A DNA stretch of 64,000 nucleotides from Hydrogenispora ethanolica (lineage in GTDB: Bacteria; Bacillota; UBA4882; UBA8346): positions 1-64,000 of the forward strand of contig NZ_SLUN01000012.1 of NCBI RefSeq assembly GCF_004340685.1. Direction: 5' to 3'. Positions 59,979 through 64,000 of the stretch are shown one piece after another; position 1 is the first letter of the stretch; each line of letters opens with the position of its first letter. The notes beneath the pieces were generated by a model that saw only the letters and a program-made list of their open reading frames with translations, made no database searches and was not told the DNA's origin. A program made the translations under genes and the position numbers.

Positions 59979-61484
59979 TTATTTCGGCCCGGCAGGCAAC
60001 AGAACTTTGATCTGAAAGCCAAAACCGGGCAGATTTTTTCCGCCGCCGGGAATATCGATCTTGAAGTCTGCAATCTCTTTGCGGCGGATCAACTCTGCCC
60101 TGGCCTGGGATATGCTCTTCCCTTTCAACCATTGCCGGATCTGATCCGCGCTTAGGATGCCTTGGATGTGACCTCTGCCACTCAATTGGAGGCTCGCCCT
60201 TTGCCGGCCGGTGGCGGTGACCCGGGCCGCTAATAACTGGATCTTGCGGTCCTTGGGCCGGAAGCCTTGGGGCACCGCCTTTTCAAAACGATAACTCAGC
60301 AGTTTCGACAACTCGGCCACAGGGGGCGCCAAAGCAGCGACGCGATATTCCAAAGTCGTCTGTACTTCGTCACTCTCCGCCCCAATCTCCGGGCTGTCCA
60401 CCAGCCGGACGACCTCGCATTGCACCAATTCGGGGATGAATAGATAATCCTTGCTGAATAGCGAAGAAAGTTCTCCCGGCCCGATCAATTCCAACTGCCG
60501 CCGGGCCTCGGATTCGCCTTTTTTGACGTCTTCCAGTGTGACAACGGAGATCTGTTTATCTTCCCCGTGGACGGTCGGCGTCAGGTTTACTACTTGCAGG
60601 GAACGAAGCAGTTTGCCTTCGATCCGGTTCAGCGCCCGAACGGGAAGGTTTCCGATGGTGCCCTTCTGCTCAGCGATGATCGATACTTCCGCCTGCCCGT
60701 AGTTTTCGCCGACCGGAACGCCGCCACGGTACTTCGCTGATTTCTTTGGCACCAAAACATCCCGCTCCGTAAAAAACCGGACTCCGTTGCGCGCCAGCAC
60801 CACGCTTTGTTTGGGCACGACCACCGGCTGGGAGCTGGGGTTAATCAATGTCAAACGGCCGGTGGCGGCAGTCACGCCGACCGTCTTTACCCCCGTCGTT
60901 ACGGTGCGTACCACAAGCTTGGAAGTTTTCTCAATGACCCGGGCCGATACCTTGCCGGCTTCGGGTACGGTCTCGGAAATCGCGGGACCAATCTCTGCCG
61001 CAGTGACAAAATCCAAGCTTTCTTCCTTCGGATAAACCAAAACAGTCGCCTTGGGCTGCAAAAACCACCAAACAGCCAGGACAAACGTAAAGAGGGCCAA
61101 CGGAATCGCGACCAGCAGGCCTCCCTGCCGCAAGTTAAAACCTGCCTGAAGCGCCGGGGAGGTTTGGGATGCCCGGGCCGGCTCTTCCGGCTCAAAAGAA
61201 TCGGGGTCCGGCATCCGGGATGAAACGGACGCATCGTCACTGATGGTTGCCAGGCCCATCCGCTTCGCCAGCATGATCAGCATGGTATCCGCCGCGTTGA
61301 TCAAAATCTCTTTGGACTCCTCTTCTGCATAGAACTTCAACAAACGAAGGTTGATCTCATTGTTCAGCAGTTCCGTCTCTGCCGGAACTTCCAGCACGAT
61401 CCGGTCCGCCGGAGAATGAATGATCTGCTTCACCAGTTCCTCGATGGTCAGTTCGGGAAGAACTTCGATCTTTTGCAGGCCCAT
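59979..61484 (-). CDS. Membrane protein with baseplate J-like domain
   Basis: The 501-residue protein has a cytosolic N-terminal domain (about 1-85), a Pro/Glu/Ser linker, one transmembrane helix (about 122-145) and a large outer region. The outer part resembles baseplate J-like proteins (VVVPKQSVVLARNGVRFFTE, AEQKGTIGNLPVRALNRIEG). Such single-pass proteins occur in Clostridia outside any phage locus, and their role is unknown. No phage genes are near. It is followed by no close partner; the next upstream gene is an exported protein. Confidence 0.65.
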   Translation of the reverse strand: MGLQKIEVLPELTIEELVKQIIHSPADRIVLEVPAETELLNNEINLRLLKFYAEEESKEILINAADTMLIMLAKRMGLATISDDASVSSRMPDPDSFEPEEPARASQTSPALQAGFNLRQGGLLVAIPLALFTFVLAVWWFLQPKATVLVYPKEESLDFVTAAEIGPAISETVPEAGKVSARVIEKTSKLVVRTVTTGVKTVGVTAATGRLTLINPSSQPVVVPKQSVVLARNGVRFFTERDVLVPKKSAKYRGGVPVGENYGQAEVSIIAEQKGTIGNLPVRALNRIEGKLLRSLQVVNLTPTVHGEDKQISVVTLEDVKKGESEARRQLELIGPGELSSLFSKDYLFIPELVQCEVVRLVDSPEIGAESDEVQTTLEYRVAALAPPVAELSKLLSYRFEKAVPQGFRPKDRKIQLLAARVTATGRQRASLQLSGRGHIQGILSADQIRQWLKGKSISQARAELIRRKEIADFKIDIPGGGKNLPGFGFQIKVLLPAGPK

Positions 61485-61566
61485 GGTCTCACCCCGTTTC
61501 GGTATCGAATAGGAATCGAATTCCTAAAATTCAAAGCATTGAAGCCTCTAAAAAAGCTCATCACCG

Positions 61567-62682
61567 TCAGGCTAATTCCTGGAAGAACCCGAGAGGAAAT
61601 TTGGCGCGATTGAGGAGCAGCCGTTTCCAATCTCCGGGAACTCGGCGCAATTCCGCTCCGTCGAAACGGGAAGGCTTGGCGATTCCCAAAAAATGAAGAA
61701 CGGTCACCGCCGAATCATTGGCGGAAACATGCCCTTTTTGCCAGTTCCAATCGTAAGTCAATAAGCCTCTGTCAAAATCGGGGCCGTGGATGATCACGGG
61801 CGCGGCCGCATTCTCGGTGCGCCGCCGTTCCCGGCTTGGCGGCAGAGTTGTGAAAAGCACCGTCAAGGTTTTCTCGCCGTCGATTTGTTTGAGCAATTCG
61901 CCAAAGAGCCGGTCATAACGGTTCAATGTCAAACGGCGGTAATGGTTCCACCGGATCTCGGTCAGATTGTTGCTGTAGGCTTCGAGCCGTTCCAGATCGC
62001 CGAGTGTGATCAAAATGACCTGGGCCAAGCGGTTGAAACTTTGCCAATACGTCAGGATCTGCTGGGGATCGGAACGGGTTCCCGCCGGAAAATCCGGATC
62101 TTTCAGGTTGGTCCCGCTCCCTACCGCGCCATAGTCGATCCGTCCGCGATCATCCATGAGCATGGCTGAACTGGAGCGATCCAACGTATCCAAGGTATCA
62201 ATGTCGCAATTTCCAATCGCGGCTGTTTTGAGGGATGCTTCGTGCAGCAGCGCTCCAACACGACCCAGATAAGCCGCATTGGAGGAATTGATCTGGTACA
62301 ATTGGGGAAACCCGATATGTACCGCCCCATCCGAAGAAATGGAGAAACCGGTCAAAGCGCGGTAGAGTTGGGCCACGGGTTGTCCCCGGTAGATTTCCGC
62401 GGCATCCATGAATAAAGGTCCGGAACGGCTGGGACGCAAACTCATCCCGCTATTCCAGGCCTGGTATATCCGGACCGGAGAGCCCAGACGGGATTGGGTC
62501 ATCATACCGACGGCGGAAGTCCGCACAAACTCCAATAAATTGGGGGTGCGCTCGGAGATATCCTCCAGCATCAGCCGGGGTATCGCCACAATGACCACCT
62601 TGTTTTCGGCGGCGGCCAATAACGGCATCGTCGACATGATAAACAGCGTCATCAGGCAAAATGTAAGCAACCAACCGCGCAA
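61567..62682 (-). CDS. Exported protein, possibly alkaline phosphatase-superfamily-like
   Basis: The 371-residue protein has a signal peptide (about 1-25, cleavage near LLAAAENK). The layout VVIVAIPRLMLEDISERTPN, a central LITLGDLERLE and the later HVSANDSAVTVLHFLG recalls sulfatase/alkaline phosphatase-fold proteins. I cannot see the full set of Asp/His metal ligands, so it may be inactive or I may be wrong. It is upstream of the baseplate J-like protein on the same strand, 80 bp apart. Both are predicted to act outside the membrane. Confidence 0.45.
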   Translation of the reverse strand: MRGWLLTFCLMTLFIMSTMPLLAAAENKVVIVAIPRLMLEDISERTPNLLEFVRTSAVGMMTQSRLGSPVRIYQAWNSGMSLRPSRSGPLFMDAAEIYRGQPVAQLYRALTGFSISSDGAVHIGFPQLYQINSSNAAYLGRVGALLHEASLKTAAIGNCDIDTLDTLDRSSSAMLMDDRGRIDYGAVGSGTNLKDPDFPAGTRSDPQQILTYWQSFNRLAQVILITLGDLERLEAYSNNLTEIRWNHYRRLTLNRYDRLFGELLKQIDGEKTLTVLFTTLPPSRERRRTENAAAPVIIHGPDFDRGLLTYDWNWQKGHVSANDSAVTVLHFLGIAKPSRFDGAELRRVPGDWKRLLLNRAKFPLGFFQELA

Positions 62683-62713
62683 ACCCCGAATCCTCCTTTT
62701 TTACCCCATGAGA

Positions 62714-62738
62714 ACAAAAAAACGGTTTTTGAACCGCG
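62714..62738 (-). terminator. Terminator of the AI-2E family transporter gene
   Basis: On the minus strand CGGTT-CAAA-AACCG is followed by seven T. It lies 47 bp after the transporter stop. Confidence 0.7.
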
Positions 62739-62784
62739 TCATTCAAATCATACCGAATCTATCCGCAATTGTCAATGAAACCCG

Positions 62785-63957
62785 CTACGGTTCAGGCCGG
62801 ATTTTATCCATTCCCGCCTCGTTCCGGGTTCTTGCGAAACAAATTTCATAAAAACTGGTAATGATGCTCAAGACGATGGAGCCCAGGGGAACCGCGAAGA
62901 CCATTCCCACCAGGCCAAAGATTTGACCGCCGATCAGGATGAGGTATACCACCAGGATTGGGCTCATGCGAAGCGAACCGCCGATAATCCGCGGTGTCAG
63001 CACCATGACTTCCAACTGGTTGACCAGCAAAAACAGGATTACAACATACAAAGCGGTCCACGGGGAATGCAGCAGTCCAAAGAGAACGGCCGGTATCGCG
63101 CCTAACACCGGGCCAAAATAGGGAATCAGGTTCAGTGCTCCGGCCAGCAATCCCAGGAGGAAGGCGATGTCCAAACCGAGCAGGCTCAACCCCAACCCAA
63201 TCATCAGGCCCACGATTAAGGTATCCAGCAGCTGGCTACGGATATAGAGTTTCAACAGGTTGTCAATTTTCAAAAACGCATTGGTCCAATGCGGGCCGAA
63301 ATGCGATAACAGCCACCACCTGCTGCTCTGTTTCAATTTTGGGTAGTCGCGGCTGATATAATACGCCAGCAAGGGGACGAGGAGATAAATCAACGAGTGC
63401 GAAAAAAAGTCCACGATCCCCTGGGCGAGATTGATTAAGGAGTTCCGCAGCATGATCTCGCCTCTGGCGGTAATTTGCGCGATCAGCTGTTTGACTTGGA
63501 CCGGCAGACGCCAGTATAACTCGGAATACTTCCCTTCCATTTCTTGCAAGGTTTCGAACAGTTCCGGCAACCGCTGCATCACCCCGGTCAGATCCCGAAT
63601 CAAGCGAGGGATGACGATGCCGAAAACCAGCACCCCGGCCAGCAGAATCACCAAATAGACCGTCAGGATGGCCCAATTTCGCGGTGCTCCCTTTTGCTGC
63701 AGGAATTCGACCAGCGGATTGATGGCGTACGCCAGAAAAAAAGCGAATACAAACGGCGCAATGATGCTCCGGGAAAGATAGAGCACCAAAAGCGTGAAAG
63801 GGATGATGAAAATCAGGAACCAGGTTTTTTTGGAAATTTTCGTTGGAAGATCCCTTCTTTCGCGAGACGGTGTTTCCCTGACTTTGGACTGTACTTTATA
63901 GTTTGGCGAAAGAAGCGGATTCGTAAACCTATGATCTTGGAGACCTTCCCGTGGCAA
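62785..63957 (-). CDS. AI-2E family transporter (PerM/YtvI-like)
   Basis: The 390-residue membrane protein has about seven or eight helices in the family pattern. An N-terminal pair of helices comes first (FLIFIIPFTLLVLYLS, FVFAFFLAYAINPLVEFL). A soluble loop (about 120-195) and the C-terminal helices with LLAGALNLIPYFGPVLGAIP follow. The start is uncertain: a TTG at 63957 is the first possible codon and the first ~40 residues are non-conserved. The substrate is unknown; the family includes autoinducer exporters and ion antiporters. Confidence 0.88.
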   Translation of the reverse strand: MPREGLQDHRFTNPLLSPNYKVQSKVRETPSRERRDLPTKISKKTWFLIFIIPFTLLVLYLSRSIIAPFVFAFFLAYAINPLVEFLQQKGAPRNWAILTVYLVILLAGVLVFGIVIPRLIRDLTGVMQRLPELFETLQEMEGKYSELYWRLPVQVKQLIAQITARGEIMLRNSLINLAQGIVDFFSHSLIYLLVPLLAYYISRDYPKLKQSSRWWLLSHFGPHWTNAFLKIDNLLKLYIRSQLLDTLIVGLMIGLGLSLLGLDIAFLLGLLAGALNLIPYFGPVLGAIPAVLFGLLHSPWTALYVVILFLLVNQLEVMVLTPRIIGGSLRMSPILVVYLILIGGQIFGLVGMVFAVPLGSIVLSIITSFYEICFARTRNEAGMDKIRPEP

Positions 63958-64000
63958 ATGGTAAAAAGGGGAAATCAGAGATACAATTTATAATTCAATC

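Overview
The window is a stretch of bacterial chromosome, most likely from an anaerobic, spore-forming member of the Bacillota (Clostridia or Limnochordia type). The evidence is a SpoIIP/SpoVAE sporulation cluster, an IspH-ribosomal protein S1 fusion, Asp23-FakA-FakB-RsmD-CoaD synteny, a B12-dependent ribonucleotide reductase, GTP-type PEP carboxykinase, flavodoxin, a ferredoxin-thioredoxin reductase/rubredoxin protein and a 2-hydroxyacyl-CoA dehydratase-type activase. The species cannot be fixed from the sequence. Almost all genes lie on the minus strand. Many are packed with 4 to 30 bp overlaps, and several use TTG or GTG starts behind clear GGAGG-type ribosome binding sites.

Layout. 1-211: tail of an IS1182-like transposase. 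0.4-2.4 kb: an ECF sigma factor, its zinc anti-sigma factor and an RseB-like protein, with an ECF-type promoter in front. 2.5-4.3 kb: a four-LysM spore-coat-like protein and a divergent small gene. 4.6-7.1 kb: alcohol dehydrogenase, a small hypothetical gene and 5-formyl-THF cyclo-ligase. 7.2-10.6 kb: 6S RNA, aspS, hisS. 11.3-16.3 kb: foldase, HemZ, MBL hydrolase, DUF2007, lactate dehydrogenase. 16.5-24.9 kb: nrdJ with two NrdR boxes, a SPOR protein, purL and a divergent LysR regulator. 25-32.3 kb: cupin, a TubZ-like tubulin homologue, pckG, flavodoxin, LOG protein, glutaredoxin/FTR-rubredoxin pair and tag. 33.2-40.8 kb: secreted C11 peptidase, DMT exporter, mug and a three-gene activase cluster. 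40.9-44.2 kb: sporulation cluster. 44.7-53.9 kb: conserved housekeeping block from ispH-rpsA to rpmB and prs. 54.5-64 kb: yqeH, yqeG, hslO, a frameshifted MBL gene, mltG, DUF1292, ruvX, two uncharacterised envelope genes and an AI-2E family transporter.

The most unusual content is intergenic. Three dispersed elements (10.7, 32.5 and 53.9 kb) each carry about 9 to 11 same-direction DnaA-box-like nonamers, spaced strictly 42/21/42/21 bp apart (a 63-bp super-repeat, so whole helical turns), with a dyad in most of the 42-bp intervals. They share a conserved 120-bp head that also carries two exact TTATCCACA boxes. A second, unrelated family (4.4, 19.0 and 44.4 kb) consists of tandem 21-bp units built on the dyad TCCGAAG-N-CTTCGGA. 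A third 21-bp-phased AT-rich array with AAATTGCA motifs lies at 31.5 kb. All seven arrays fill gaps between genes, and none looks protein-coding. Together they suggest a system of helically phased protein-binding arrays, with DnaA the best candidate ligand for the first family.
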